Origin: Xestospongia muta | Lineage: Eukaryota; Porifera; Demospongiae; Haplosclerida; Petrosiidae | Reading direction: 5' to 3' | Assembly: GCA_963693285.1 (NCBI GenBank) | Contig: OY848917.1 | Location: 994,501-1,058,500 of the forward strand | Length of the DNA: 64,000 bases | Part shown: positions 50,101 to 59,283 of the stretch, piece after piece | Numbering within the stretch: the first letter of the stretch is position 1 | How the letters are laid out: each line of letters begins with the position of its first letter | Translations under genes and position numbers: made by a program | The notes under the pieces: generated by a model | What the model was told of the DNA's origin: nothing | The model's database searches: none | Seen by the model: only the letters and a program-made list of their open reading frames with translations

Positions 50101-53100
50101 ACTGTGTCTGCTACACCATGTTCTGCTATCCTTTTGTGTATTCCTGCTTTCTGCTTTTACACAAGTATCAAATACGTGTATGTTCCTCTGCTTGCTCATA
50201 CTATCTGTAGTTTGTGGTCTTCAGTGTTGGCATTTCATCTTTAGATAGGGATCTCCAAGAATCATATAACTACACCTTTGTATCTGTTTGTTGAAAATAT
50301 TAACTCCATGTAGTAACTAAGTCTGCAATGAGATGGTTCAAACATTGTACTGTTTTAAACCTGAATGCTTTCACCTCAAAGTACAATATCAACATAATAG
50401 AAATGGTCTGTATTGTACATATATGTAGTTATGATAGGTTGTCTGTTATGATAACTAAAGATCAAACACAAACATTATGGTTTGTGATATTACATATTTA
50501 GTTATGTCATAGTCCAATCTTAATACTGCTTTTCACATAATGGGTGTTTTATGTCAGTTTATATTAGAGAGTGAAATATTTTCAAGTTTTTAATTTTATA
50601 TCATGTATTAATAAACTGTGTTATTATTAAATATAAATAATGTTTTAATACAGGATAATGTCATTATACATTTTATTTGTTTTATCCATGTAGGACGGTA
50701 ATACTCCAGTTCATAAGGCTTCCTCTAATAACCATGTAGATATACTCAAACTACTAGTGCAACACAATGCACTTTTAGATGTGAAAAATGATGTAAGTAT
50801 TTTAGTGGTATTATATTTTTCTTAGATTATTCCATTGAATAATCATAAATATAACAATTGTCTGTAAGATGATTTTAATATATAAAAAGTCTATGAAAAC
50901 ATTAGTACTATATTCTTCACTAAAGCATACTTATTAATTATGTCATATATTACTATGTAATTATTGTTTACAATGTCTCCTCCCATAATGTAAACATTAC
51001 ATAATAATACAAACAGCTTTACAAAAGATGTTAACTATTACAATATGTATATGTAGTGGTTTCTATTGTCCACACTGACTAGAAGTATAGTACTACTTAT
51101 ATTGTACATGTCATTGATAACAATAGAGGATGATCATATAGTTATTTAAACAAGGTACTTTTAATTCACATACAAAAATAGTAGGTTTTTTAGTTAATAT
51201 CTTGTTGATGATTGTTGTACAATAACAATGTAAATCATATATTTAATACACAGTATATAAAGAAGACACATTGTAAAGTATACTTTGTTCATGTTGAGAA
51301 TGAACACTAACTCTGTGTTATAACTGTGGCTAGGAATGAGTTAGAGAGAAATGATTTGTACCATTCAAAACACCTCATAAGTTCACAAATATTATGAAAA
51401 GCTAGAGCACATCTGTCTAGAAAAGTTTAAAACTATAAATCCCATAAAAGTGAATGACATTCTTCACATTCTACCATGACTGATGTCACACATATTTTGT
51501 ATATTATTAATGAACATTTATACAAGCAATCTCCAGCTTCACTAGAACATTTTAGAAATTGTTGAAAATGCCTTTAATACTAAACATAAGATAGATTAAG
51601 AGACAACTGCAAAGAACTACTAGTTTCAATAGACTTACCAAAAACATTCCACCTATAATACCACTTCTTAGATCATTGATGTTGTCATAATTGAAATTCC
51701 ACTAAACCACAGTCATTCTCAACATGAACAGAGTATACTGTATATCGGGAAACTTTCATGTCGGGATATTTTTGCAAATTGGTGAAATTGTGTTTTTTTG
51801 CGAATATAAATTTTGCGAATTTGTACCATGTTTCCACCCACTTACAATTATTACCGTTTGACTACACCCTTAACACGTTTTCTCATACCTGGACTCAACA
51901 ATAGAGGAGATGTTCGAAATGGAATCCCGTATGAAAGGATACCATGTTTATAAAGAGGTATAGACGTCCAATGGAGAAGAAATCATTTTTTACTAACTAT
52001 TTGGCACGTGGTCACCCATAATCAAATTTTCTACTTAACCATTTGCCACGCCCATCATTGTAAGAAATTGGCAAGGGATATTTTTACGAAGGAGTTAAAT
52101 TCGTGAAATTCGCAAACATTTTGCAACATGAATGTTTCCCAATATACAGTAGTAGGCAATGATGTCATTACAACTACACTCTTATAATGAGATTTGTTTG
52201 TTATGATCACCTTTTATATTGATAATTACATTACTTACCTTAGCTTCTCTTTGTAGTACCAGTTTGAGCATATGACTCAATTTATCTGTCAAGTTGTGAA
52301 ATATACTCAGATATGATGAAACTCTCTTTTTGTTTAAATTGTACTTAACTCTAAGCCTGTTGATAGTGACACATTAAACTAATAGGTATACTCTGTCTGA
52401 CTTGAGTTGAACTACCTAGACATGTAAATAACTTTGCTTTTTTACATGCTATCTGCATAGAACTTGCACCAATTAATTCAGCTTGCAAATGTGCATTTTA
52501 TATATAAAATTTGGCTTTTTAGTGCTATAAGAAAGTAGCAAACTATAAACTCCATACGTTTCAATGGAATAGCTTCCTCATACTTCAAATTCCAGACCTT
52601 CGAATAACACTTTTCACCTTGAGAAGGCAGCCATGTGTCACGTGGCTATTCACAATTACAGTTCTAATTATATGAACAGATGTTCTATTATAACAATTAT
52701 TACTATTAAAATAATAATCTGATATTGTCTTTTGCAATTTAAGGCAGCTATAAACCCACCGTGGTTCTGAAAGAACCTTTTAACTAAAAAGAAAGACTGA
52801 GAATGTCTAGAACTATTCGTCATCAGAACTATCAGATTGATCTGAATCATCAGACTCATCTGAGTTTGTAACCTCAGTTTCTTTCCCCTTTGCATCTTAC
52901 GAACAGGTGGAAAAACGTTTTCTGTTCATATGACATTCACGTGAACAAGTAATGAATAACATTAAAATGTACTTCAGTGTTAAGTGTATAAAGTAGGTAA
53001 GAAAATACCTCACCTTACATCCATGCATAACAAACCTTATTTTTAATGAAGGGCTCAACTCAACTCGGACAGAATATAGTTTGTATTTTTGATATCTATA

Positions 53101-56100
53101 CTTCAAAACTAATAAGATACTCTATACTTACTTGACATTTTTGTTACCATGTAATACCAACTTGTGATATATTTATTCCTTTTACATCATTTGTCTTGTC
53201 TGTCATTTATTAGACATGTGACAATTATCAGACTAAATTTAACAACACTTGATATTATAGTACTTCTCTTATATTGTGTCCATTTAATTTAGTGACAATA
53301 CTGAGATAATTTGTAATTGTTATATTTACCAAATTATATACTAATCACCTGTTTTTGTCATGACTATGATTTAACAAGATATCTTCTTTTATTTCAGGGT
53401 GGTTATACACCTCTTCACTATGCTTGCAGGAATGGATCTACTGAAGCAATAGCATTCCTGCTATCCACCGGTATTGTTAATCCAAACGAAACTAACAATA
53501 ATAACCAAACTCCAATTGAATTGGTTAAGCCTTATGATAAAAATCGCTTCAAAATTTTAAAGCTTTTTCTTCCATTTCAACAATGCCGTGAAAGCTATCC
53601 CATTGATTCCTATGCTAAAGTTTTCTTTTGTGGAAATACAACAGCTGGAAAGAGTTCTTTAGCTGCAGTCTTAATTCAACGAGCCGCAAAGGGTCTTGAC
53701 CACAAGTTTAATCTATTAGAGTGTGTCACTGATGTTGTACCATTAACAGCTGGTATAGCTACACATACACTACAATCACATGAGATTGGTAATGTCGTTC
53801 TTTATGATTTAGCAGGTCACCGAGAATACTATAATAGCCATACTGCAGTACTTGAGCACTTGATGTTAAGATCACCAGCTGTATTTTGTGTTTTATCTAA
53901 GCTTACTGATAATGATAATGATATAGCAAATGATCTCTATTATTGGCTCAATTTTATTGAGAATATTAATTCTAGAGTGACAAAGCCTTCTCACATTATT
54001 ACTGTTGGAAGCCATGTTGATTTGAAAGATAGCAGTGTAGAGTTTAATGTCGTTCTTGATGACATTGTAAGAGAAATTGTTCATCGCCAGAAATTTAGTG
54101 GTTTTGCAGCTGTAGACTGTCATCGTCTAGGTGGTAAAGGTGTTAAAGAGCTTGTATCTCTCCTAGCTGAAAGTTGTAAAGCTGTACTGGACAGATCTGA
54201 CAGCATTAGTATCTATTGTCATGTTTTGTATGCATTTTTACTAACGCTTGATATGGTAGCCATTAGCTTGCAACAGCTTTGTGCATTGCTTGAAGAGAAA
54301 AATGATCCATCTCTTCCATCAAATGAATCAGCTTTGTTAGAATTTTTGACCATTCTTTCCGACAAAGGTCTTATTTTATTTTTGAAGAATGAAGACAGTG
54401 AAAGCTGGATCATTATCAAGAAAGAGGCTCTTCTTGAGGAAGTCAATGGTACCCTATTTGCTCCATCAGCTATTACACGTGTTTATCGACAGATTGCCAG
54501 TAATACTGGAGTGGTTTCTACATCTGCTCTGAAAAATCTTTTTAAAGATAAATATGATATTAATATGTTGATATCATTTCTAATTATTCTCGAGTTTTGC
54601 CATATCCTAGATCCTGATACACTTGAACAGATTTCAACTAATCTCTCACCTTCATCTCCTGCAGAAACAGAAAAATTGCTCTACATTCCTGCTCTTGTAC
54701 AGGCAAAGCGTCCTTCTGACGTGACTTTGGATGAAGGAATTGGGTGGTGTCTGTTGTGCAACAATCCTCATCAATTTTTCTCTACTCGATTCCTTTTTCG
54801 TTTGCTCCTTCGTCTTGCCTTTAAATATTGCCTACCAAAATCTTACGTTAAGCAAAATCAAGGTGGCTTTGAATTAGCTCGACGTTGTACTTTGTGGAAA
54901 GATGGTATTTATTGGATTAATAGAGGTGGAGTAAAGGTGATTGTTCAAATGAGTGAAAATAATCGTTGTATAACTGTACTTACTTCCAATGATGAAGCAT
55001 CAATGGCTTGCCAACTTCAAAGCAAAATTATCAATGATATTTTTAACCTTCAGAAGGACACCTGTCCTTCTTATGCCATCACAGAATGTTTGATATCTCC
55101 ATCTGATATTAGTAGATCACTGACCAATAGAATTATTGATATACCAGTGTTTGTGATGAGAGATGTCACTCATGCTATGTTAACTAATACAAAGTATGTC
55201 ACCGATGACAGTGGTACAACAACAGTAGAGGTTGCTAGTCTGTTTTTTGAAAATGAGCCTTTTAGCAAAGTTTGCCCAGAATTTATTAAAGTTTTATTCG
55301 ATAGTGTTAAGTCTTCAGAGCTTTTCCCATCAATTTATCTTGAGTATTTGCGCTCACGTTGCTCTGCAATAATGAAGTTATGTGCTTTGAAGGATTATAC
55401 CTTCTTGTCTGTTAGAGAACATCTCAATTGTCACAGTATGTTTGCTGGACGTGATCCTTTGGTAAGTAAATATTTTAATATTTTTATACTGTCAGTTATT
55501 GCCTATTTGTAGACTGTTGTCTTTCCTAAACTCACTGATGATGAAATACAAATATACTCAAAGGAATTCATTGATATGTTGAAATCCTCTCCAGGTATGT
55601 CTAATACTTTATCTGTTGGGACCTCAAACTGAGAGAACTGAGACTTAATTGTTACTTATGATCAAATGAAATAGCCTAATATTGCAGAGTTCATTTACCT
55701 TAATCATTTCATTTGTGAATTTAGCATTTCTTTTTTGTTATCTATTTTTTTAATTCAAATTGTACAGCATTACAGCTTAGCCTTTAGAAAATGCTAAAGA
55801 TGTACAAATAATAATAAAAGATCATTTATATATAGAAATTAAAGCATCCTATCATATTTGGTTCAGACCATGTTAAATTATACCCAATAAAAACCTTGAT
55901 TTAGATCATCATTTAATGAATTTTATCCTTTTCCATTATTAATTTGTACAGTTATAAAAACTATTTGCTTGATTTAACATGTTTAACTGTTTCTTTTAGT
56001 TGATGAGAAGCTTGAAAGCATCATCTATTAAACCTAAATACAATTTAGACAATATTGTGTTTATTTAAATATAATTTTACAGTTTCCCAATAGTCTTGCT

Positions 56101-56830
56101 ATCTATACATGTGTATGACAATAACATAATTACATTCATCTTAGTGTTTAACAAATAAGTTCATTTTGTTATGTCAATACAAACATGTCCTTTAGTTTAA
56201 TTTCTCATTATCAGGTAATATGGATGAAGGAGTATTTGCTTTACCAGATTGCCTACTGGATCAACAGCCTCCCATTTTAGAAATAACTACATATGCTAGA
56301 ACTGCAGAGTGGAATCGATTAGGTGTGCAACTAGAACTGAACGATATGGACTTAGCTGGATGTCATGACCTTACCGAGATGTACCAGTTATGGATTATGG
56401 AGAAAGCTGAAAATGCAACACGAAGGAAATTAATATCTGCTTTAAGAGCAGTTGGACAAAATAATGTAGCATATAACTATGAACAACATCTTAAAACAGT
56501 TTCCATATGAACCTAAGATATTCCTCCACAATAAGACTTTGTCTGATTGTAATCGTTTTCCCTTTAGATTAAACAGTATACATTTTCCTATGCTGTATCT
56601 TTAATGTAGTTATTTTATTTACCATTTGAGTAGTATGTTTAGTTTTTTTTTCTAAATTTTTCTGATCAAATTGCGTTTTCCTATTTAGTTTTGTTAAAGT
56701 TGTTATTTGGTATACCAATGTAAGACACATATACATCTGACTTGGTTTTCTTTATTTTTGACCTTAATTGATTATTTACATTTTTTAACCTCGCTGCGTG
56801 TGGGGGCAAAGCAAGGTTACTGCAGTCTGT

Positions 56831-56876
<46 letters not shown>

Positions 56877-59283
56877 GAAGCATAACACTTTTGACTGTTT
56901 ACATTAGACATTAATTAATTTGTTGCATAATGTTCATTTAGAGGTGTTGATTGTTTTTTAGACTCTTCCAGAAACTTCTGGTTACTAGATAGCTCTGACT
57001 CTTTTAGTTGTTATATCTGACTAATTTTTGTACCTTGTTTTTTCCTCTCTCTGATTCATCATTACTAAAAAGACTTTAACAGGTTATGAGCCCAGGCTGC
57101 CCTGCTACGTGTTAGAATGACAGAATTGAAGCAAGTCTCGATTGTTCCGTTAAAAGGACCTATATAACTATGGAAAGTGCAGTGTACGATGGCACTCAAG
57201 AAGGACGGAGTGTGGGCGATCGTGAGTGGTACTGAAGAGGCTCCTGTTAGTGATGCTGATCCAAAGGAGATGGAACGCTATGCCGCAAGGCGAGACAAAG
57301 CGTTGGCCACTATTGTCCTTTCAGTTGATCTGTCTTTGTTGTACTTAATTGGAGATCCAGTTGAACGTAGTTGAAGTTAGCCTCACATTCCTAAGAAAAC
57401 CACATCATAGACATTCCAAACGCCTACTCAATTGGATCATTTGGAATGTGAGGCTCGAGGCTCGAATGTGAGGTTGGAAGCAATGGTTGCACGTGAAAGT
57501 GAAAGAAGGTTTGTGTTTTGAATTTGCTTACATATGAATATGAAAATATCCTTGGCTTACTTCTAGGTTTGGTATATAATGTATGAACTGAGAATATGGC
57601 GTATGAACTGAAAATATGGCAATCAGGTCAGCTGTGCCAGCTATGTCTCACTCCAAGTACTGAGTAAATGAAGGTAAGTCCTGGATATAGTACAAAACAA
57701 ACGACTAACCTGAGACTCGTATATCTAACCCAACACCTACAAAGGAGATGTTTTCATTTAAATCAATAGATAACTTGTATCTGGTGTCCAGATATGAACA
57801 TCCAACTGCCAAATGATAGTTTCATTACCTCCTAATCAATTGTGATGAGTTTGATCAATGCTTTGTGAGGATTGTAAGAACTTGAAATACATGCTAAATC
57901 CTGAGTGAGTATAGATATTGTTGACTTATATTATAAAGAAGTAGTCATAGCCTCAAGCCTTCACTATAGCCTTGCTATATTATATGGACTACCTAGCAAT
58001 AAGTATGAAGGATGGTAAGTATTGTTATATGGCAGTAGTTCAATGGGATATTTATATCTGGACACAGACAAATCAGTTTATTAGTTTGACCAGAACTTTC
58101 TCCTAGGGTGGGAGGGGTCAGGCTATGGTAGACTAAGTGTACATGCCCCAAAATACAGCTAGATCTAGATATTTTAATAGTAAATATCAAATGCAGTGAG
58201 AGATCAATGTTTTTGTGGAAGTGTACAGTATTTATATACTAGCTTTATATAACAAGCTCAAATTATTGTATTTACTAATGTTTCACCTTCATCATATAGG
58301 AGTTTATCTTTCATTGCCTCAACACAAGAAGGACATTTGTATGTTGCACAACTTAATGCCTGTTCCTTGCTGATATCAACACATTCAGGATGAAAAAAGT
58401 CTGCACAATAGTTGCACATAATCATGAAGCTTGAAAATGAAGTAGTAAGTGTTTATTTAGACTTTTTAAAATATACCTTTCATCATTGTATGGTTTCTGG
58501 CATATGCAATAAAGGTTAGGAGCAAAAGAGTCAATTGAGTCAACATAATACTCAGATTTGTTAGGCTGTAAATAATCAGGTGAATATTTTGACATTATAT
58601 AACTATCATTGAGGGTCTTGTTGTAATATAAAAGTCTAGATGAGAATAATTGATAATGATTCACTGGGCTATTATACTTCAAAGGGAGAGCTCCCCCCTC
58701 CGCTATCCCATCTAAATCAAGCCTATCTACCATCACAGAGTTGAAAAGACTTAATTAATTGGAGTCATACGTCTAGCCTGATCTCCATATTTGGATAAGT
58801 TCTTTGTTCCTTTTCATTTTATCATGTTGTCCTTTGACAATATCTACAAGTTTGTCTTTTCATATTAATTGTTTACAAAGTATGAATATCATTGTTTAAT
58901 TCTTATATATTGGCTAATTATTGTAACATCTCTAGTGTACTGACTTAACCTCTGTAAAGAAGAAACTTATAACACAACATTGTTTAGCTGAAAAGCCTGA
59001 AAGAGTTAACTTGTTGAGTAAACTCACAGTGATTGATTCATTAGGGCGCAGTATTGGCAATGGTTTTGGCCTATCTTACAATTATCTTCAAGGTTTAGCT
59101 GAATCCAATATCTCTAATCAAACAAAACTAGATCATGTCCTTCAAATGTGGCTAAACATGGATGGTGAATCTACTCCTGTAACTTGGAAAACAATTATAG
59201 ATGTTGTCAAGGGACCTCTTGTTGAAAACAAAGCTCTCGCTATTAAGATATATCATGACTTGAAAGAAGATAGCTCTAAATAA
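30127..59283 (+). CDS. Gene C: disordered N-terminus-ankyrin-ROC-COR-death protein
   Basis: Complete spliced gene. Exons: 30127-30202, 30737-31605, 32007-32123, 33456-33548, 34434-34541, 37056-37151, 39554-39664, 40497-40589, 41534-41635, 42354-42455, 50694-50792, 53398-55461, 55513-55594, then either 56215-56510 or 58988-59283. Either end gives 1435 residues, because both last exons are 296 nt. All phases are consistent and no stop interrupts the frame. Order: Ser/Thr/Asn/Pro-rich region (about 1-354), eight single-exon ankyrin-type repeats and a ninth at the start of the long exon, ROC, COR, linker, death domain. It resembles DAPK/ROCO signalling proteins without a kinase. The long intron 42456-50693 holds nested transposons. 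Confidence 0.85.
31606..33455. other. Gene C introns 2 and 3
   Basis: AT-rich introns around exon 3 (32007-32123), about 0.4 and 1.3 kb. No repeat, RNA gene or additional exon was recognised. Confidence 0.5.
34783..35436. mobile_element. MITE with TTTAACCTCNCTG ends
   Basis: About 650 bp in a gene C intron, absent from the matching copy 1 intron. The left end reads TTTAACCTCACTGTGC; the reverse complement of the right end reads TTTAACCTCGCTGCGG. A (GT)n run lies about 50 bp inside the left end (34833-34861). A related left end, also followed by (GT)n, occurs at 56784. No open frame of note. Confidence 0.65.
36035..36560. repeat. Intronic repeat, about 3 units of 225-235 bp
   Basis: A motif close to CCTATAATCACTTTGGTCT recurs at about 36035, 36257 and 36494, each time followed by a CA-rich microsatellite and a WATATTTRGAAAG-like stretch. 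Copy 1 has about one such unit at 345-420, so the number of units differs between the copies. Confidence 0.55.
37152..39553. other. Gene C intron matching 1511-3964
   Basis: About 2.4 kb, near-identical to the copy 1 intron except at the 3' end: 3500-3800 and 39125-39370 differ because unrelated short segments are present in each. No gene was recognised; the open frames 3494-3679 and 39076-39324 lie in these unmatched segments and look like chance. Confidence 0.55.
40842..42485 (+). repeat. Tandem duplication of an ankyrin exon, unit about 820 bp
   Basis: Unit 1 is about 40842-41664 and unit 2 about 41665-42485. Each holds the flanking intron, starting TAGTATTAAATTATTTCAAC, and one ankyrin exon (41534-41635; 42354-42455). 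Intron parts match at about 97-98% by eye, while the two exons differ at about 15 of 102 positions. Copy 1 has a single exon here (5574-5675). Confidence 0.85.
43591..43772 (-). repeat. 3' LTR of the gypsy element
   Basis: 182 bp with TGTTATGT / ACATAACA ends. Differs from the other LTR at 5 positions by my count. In element orientation it follows the polypurine tract. Confidence 0.95.
43773..43784 (-). other. Polypurine tract of the gypsy element
   Basis: On the minus strand this reads AGGTGGAGGAGA directly before the 3' LTR, the expected place for the plus-strand primer of reverse transcription. Confidence 0.75.
43842..45622 (-). pseudogene. gypsy pol: RNase H and integrase, interrupted
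   Basis: Continues pol after a one-base frame change near 45625-45640. The RNase H part shows LDCDASSVGIGAVL and VTDHKPL. Integrase follows: an HHCC-type region (HPGIVRMKAL, CEDCQQ), then the catalytic DDE core with HLDFAGP, VTDNGPQF and NGLAERFV, and a C-terminal GPF-like segment (WVRDYRGTTKWVPG, GPVSYRV). An in-frame TAG at 44364-44366 lies just after AERFV. The frame resumes directly and runs to the stop at 43842. Similarity to gypsy pol is clear throughout. Confidence 0.88.
45623..47671 (-). CDS. gypsy gag-protease-reverse transcriptase
   Basis: 682 codons from an ATG at 47671, two bases inside the 5' LTR border. Residues 1-200 are a gag capsid-like region (GALGPFDQG, then W-x2-Y). Two CCHC zinc knuckles follow: CYHCKKGGHHPAEC at 205-218 and CFHCGKEGHIANTC at 225-238. 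The aspartic protease has its active DTGA at about 295. Reverse transcriptase covers about 420-640: FTKIDLAQAYNQ, LPYGVASSPAIF, catalytic YLDD at 578-581. Gag and pol share one frame. The frame ends early at 45623 through a one-base shift before the RNase H part. Confidence 0.93.
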   Translation of the reverse strand: MATRLVGALGPFDQGTTQWSSYAERMEKYLLANGVTEERKKVAILLSTIGSQTYDLLKDLYTPDKLNTKSFEEIVMKLTEHLEPKSTVIAERYRLHQRQQKAGESVITYMAALCRLAKDCNYGAFFEEALRDKFICGLANEGIKMKLLQEKDLMLAKACEIATAMEAAEKDTSTMHNNKEEVHQIGGKKISKAPRTEKAKPVERCYHCKKGGHHPAECKFKTVKCFHCGKEGHIANTCRNKMKREQSRSKIKQIREDSEDSDGESVLNGLQEKSSKQKAIINVKINKTEVPMEIDTGAAVTIVPRSICSVKLEPSTRKLRSATGQLMKLAGKTTVKAQIGKTTKLLTLYVAKEKCPLLFGRDWIQAFFGENWMSRLTNQVVHSVEEEVSTKLDKVLQKYTNTVFRAGLGKLKSITAHLRVKPNTQEKFYKPRAVPFAVKPKLEKALDAMVEEGNLEKVDFSKWGTPIVPVIKPDGTVRVCGDYKVTLNPCLEVQQYPLPRVEECFQAMNGGNKFTKIDLAQAYNQIMLDDESKSLTTINTHKGLYQWTQLPYGVASSPAIFQGIMDKILQGLHQVVWYLDDILITGETEEQHLANVEEVLSRLEKYGLRARRSKCQSFQDSVQYLGHVIDKEGIHPVKKKVEAILAAKPPKSIEQLQSFMGMVNYYGKFIPNLSTVAAPLTN
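47660..47670 (-). other. Primer-binding site, tRNA-Ser type
   Basis: On the minus strand TGGCGACGAGG follows the 5' LTR after two bases. It is complementary to a tRNA 3' end reading CCTCGTCG plus CCA, which is the acceptor end of common animal tRNA-Ser(GCT). It overlaps the gag start: the ATG shares its TG with the PBS. Confidence 0.75.
47673..47854 (-). repeat. 5' LTR of the gypsy element
   Basis: 182 bp, same ends as 43591-43772, so it should hold the element's promoter reading to the left. Five differences from the other LTR (about 2.7%) point to a fairly recent insertion. Confidence 0.95.
48011..48313. mobile_element. Mariner-like MITE nested in the hAT-like element
   Basis: About 300 bp with imperfect inverted ends of about 40 bp. 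The left arm has ATAGCGG then a T run, CAGGGG and AAAATTTTCGTGG; the reverse complement of the right arm starts TACTGTATAGCGGGG, then a T run, CGGGG and AAAATTTTTGTGG. TA at both edges fits a Tc1/mariner target. Non-coding. Confidence 0.65.
50793..53397. other. Gene C intron matching 8923-11539
   Basis: Near-identical to the copy 1 intron. It holds the second copy of the TACTGTATATTGGG MITE (51736-52151) and the acidic coding relic (about 52830-52900, minus). Nothing else recognised. Confidence 0.6.
51736..52151. mobile_element. MITE with TACTGTATATTGGG-type ends (copy 2)
   Basis: Counterpart of 9878-10298, same place in the intron. The left end has TACTGTATATCGGG and the right end TTTCCCAATATACAGTA. 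Its presence in both copies dates it before the segmental duplication. Confidence 0.72.
53398..55461 (+). CDS. Gene C exon: last ankyrin repeat, ROC GTPase and COR-like region
   Basis: 688 codons, exactly as long as its gene A counterpart. An ankyrin repeat (GGYTPLHYACRNG) leads into the ROC domain: P-loop GNTTAGKSS at 53632-53658, VVPLTAG, DLAGHRE, VGSHVDLK. A COR-like winged helix (GVVSTSALKNLF) and a C-terminal alpha/beta region follow. By eye well over 90% of residues match gene A. Changes are densest in the first ~70 residues, where several reverse charge (D to Y, E to K, E to Q), and sparse around the nucleotide-binding motifs. The switch appears to be under strong constraint. Confidence 0.87.
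56215..56510 (+). CDS. Gene C alternative terminal exon 1: death domain
   Basis: Acceptor CTCATTATCAG, phase 1 entry that fits exon 55513-55594, TGA stop at 56508. The ~97 residues end in a death-domain pattern: AEWNRLGVQLELNDMDLAGC, M-x2-LW, ATRRKLISALRAVG, then NVAYNYEQHL. The helix 1 Trp and the W-x2-LG motif are present. It differs strongly from the other terminal exon (58988-59283) but has the same length. Gene A has no counterpart. Confidence 0.7.
56784..56872. mobile_element. Left end of a TTTAACCTCGCTG element with (GT)n
   Basis: Starts TTTAACCTCGCTGCG, shares GGGCAAAG and TACTG.AGTCTGTCAGTGTG with the MITE at 34783, then runs into about 20 GT units (56833-56872). No matching right end was found, so it is probably a truncated copy. 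Confidence 0.5.
56945..57375 (+). mobile_element. Ty1/copia remnant: LTR and start of gag
   Basis: A candidate 137-bp LTR (56945-57081, TGTTGATTG to TTTAACA) is followed directly by GGTTATGAGCCCAGG, the half-tRNA-Met type primer site usual for copia-like elements. A gag start at 57117 reads MTELKQVSIVPLKG and then breaks. After a frame change the gag N-terminal region continues (WKVQC, ALKKDGVWAIVSG, RRDKALATIVLSVD, LYLIGDP) and stops near 57372. The rest of the element is missing. Confidence 0.72.
58258..58736 (-). CDS. Small PHD-finger protein gene inside the gene C intron
   Basis: Two minus-strand exons, 58477-58736 (ATG ATG at the right end, in-frame stop upstream) and 58258-58429 (TGA), join through a 47-nt intron with a GT donor and an AG acceptor into 143 codons plus stop. 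The C-terminal half is a PHD finger of the C4HC3 type: YCICQKPY, then CNYC, FFHPEC, and YKCPSC. PHD fingers read histone H3 tails in chromatin proteins. The N-terminal ~70 residues are Tyr/Asn/Ser-rich and unrecognised. It could be a complete small gene or the captured end of a larger one. It is absent from copy 1. Confidence 0.55.
58988..59283 (+). CDS. Gene C alternative terminal exon 2: death domain
   Basis: Homologue of gene A exon 14206-14501, same length and phase, TAA stop. The second half (LDHVLQMWLNMDGESTPVTW and onward) is almost unchanged. The first half differs at many residues, and the Trp of helix 1 (ASWHSIG in gene A) is replaced (SLGRSIG). Because exon 56215-56510 also ends in a stop, a transcript can use only one of the two ends. 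Confidence 0.7.

Larger units (their letters stand above)
33456..50792 (+). other. Gene C ankyrin exon block
   Basis: Eight phase-0 exons (33456-33548, 34434-34541, 37056-37151, 39554-39664, 40497-40589, 41534-41635, 42354-42455, 50694-50792), each about one ankyrin repeat. Motifs include DNSLRNAASNGNLDEIKRRI, DEDTALHLAS, VGQTALHFAA, DGWTVLHVAA and DGNTPVHKAS. Exons 41534 and 42354 arose by an 820-bp tandem duplication absent from copy 1. The repeats differ from their gene A counterparts mainly at hairpin and inner-helix positions, where ankyrin proteins contact ligands. Confidence 0.8.
55595..58987. other. Last gene C intron region, replaced relative to copy 1
   Basis: Copies 1 and 2 match up to about 55615 (ACTTTATCT) and again from about 58974 (CAACATTGTTTAG). 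Between these points copy 2 has 3.4 kb unrelated to the 0.5 kb in copy 1. It holds a death-domain exon (56215-56510), a MITE end with (GT)n, a copia remnant, a short inverted repeat (GCCTCACATTCC / GGAATGTGAGGC at 57380-57453) and a minus-strand PHD-finger gene. Confidence 0.75.

Noticed and set aside
57177..57374. Independent small gene of 65 codons
   Set aside because: The residues match the start of copia-type gag and are preceded by a candidate LTR and copia-like primer site with a broken frame between; it is a remnant of that element.
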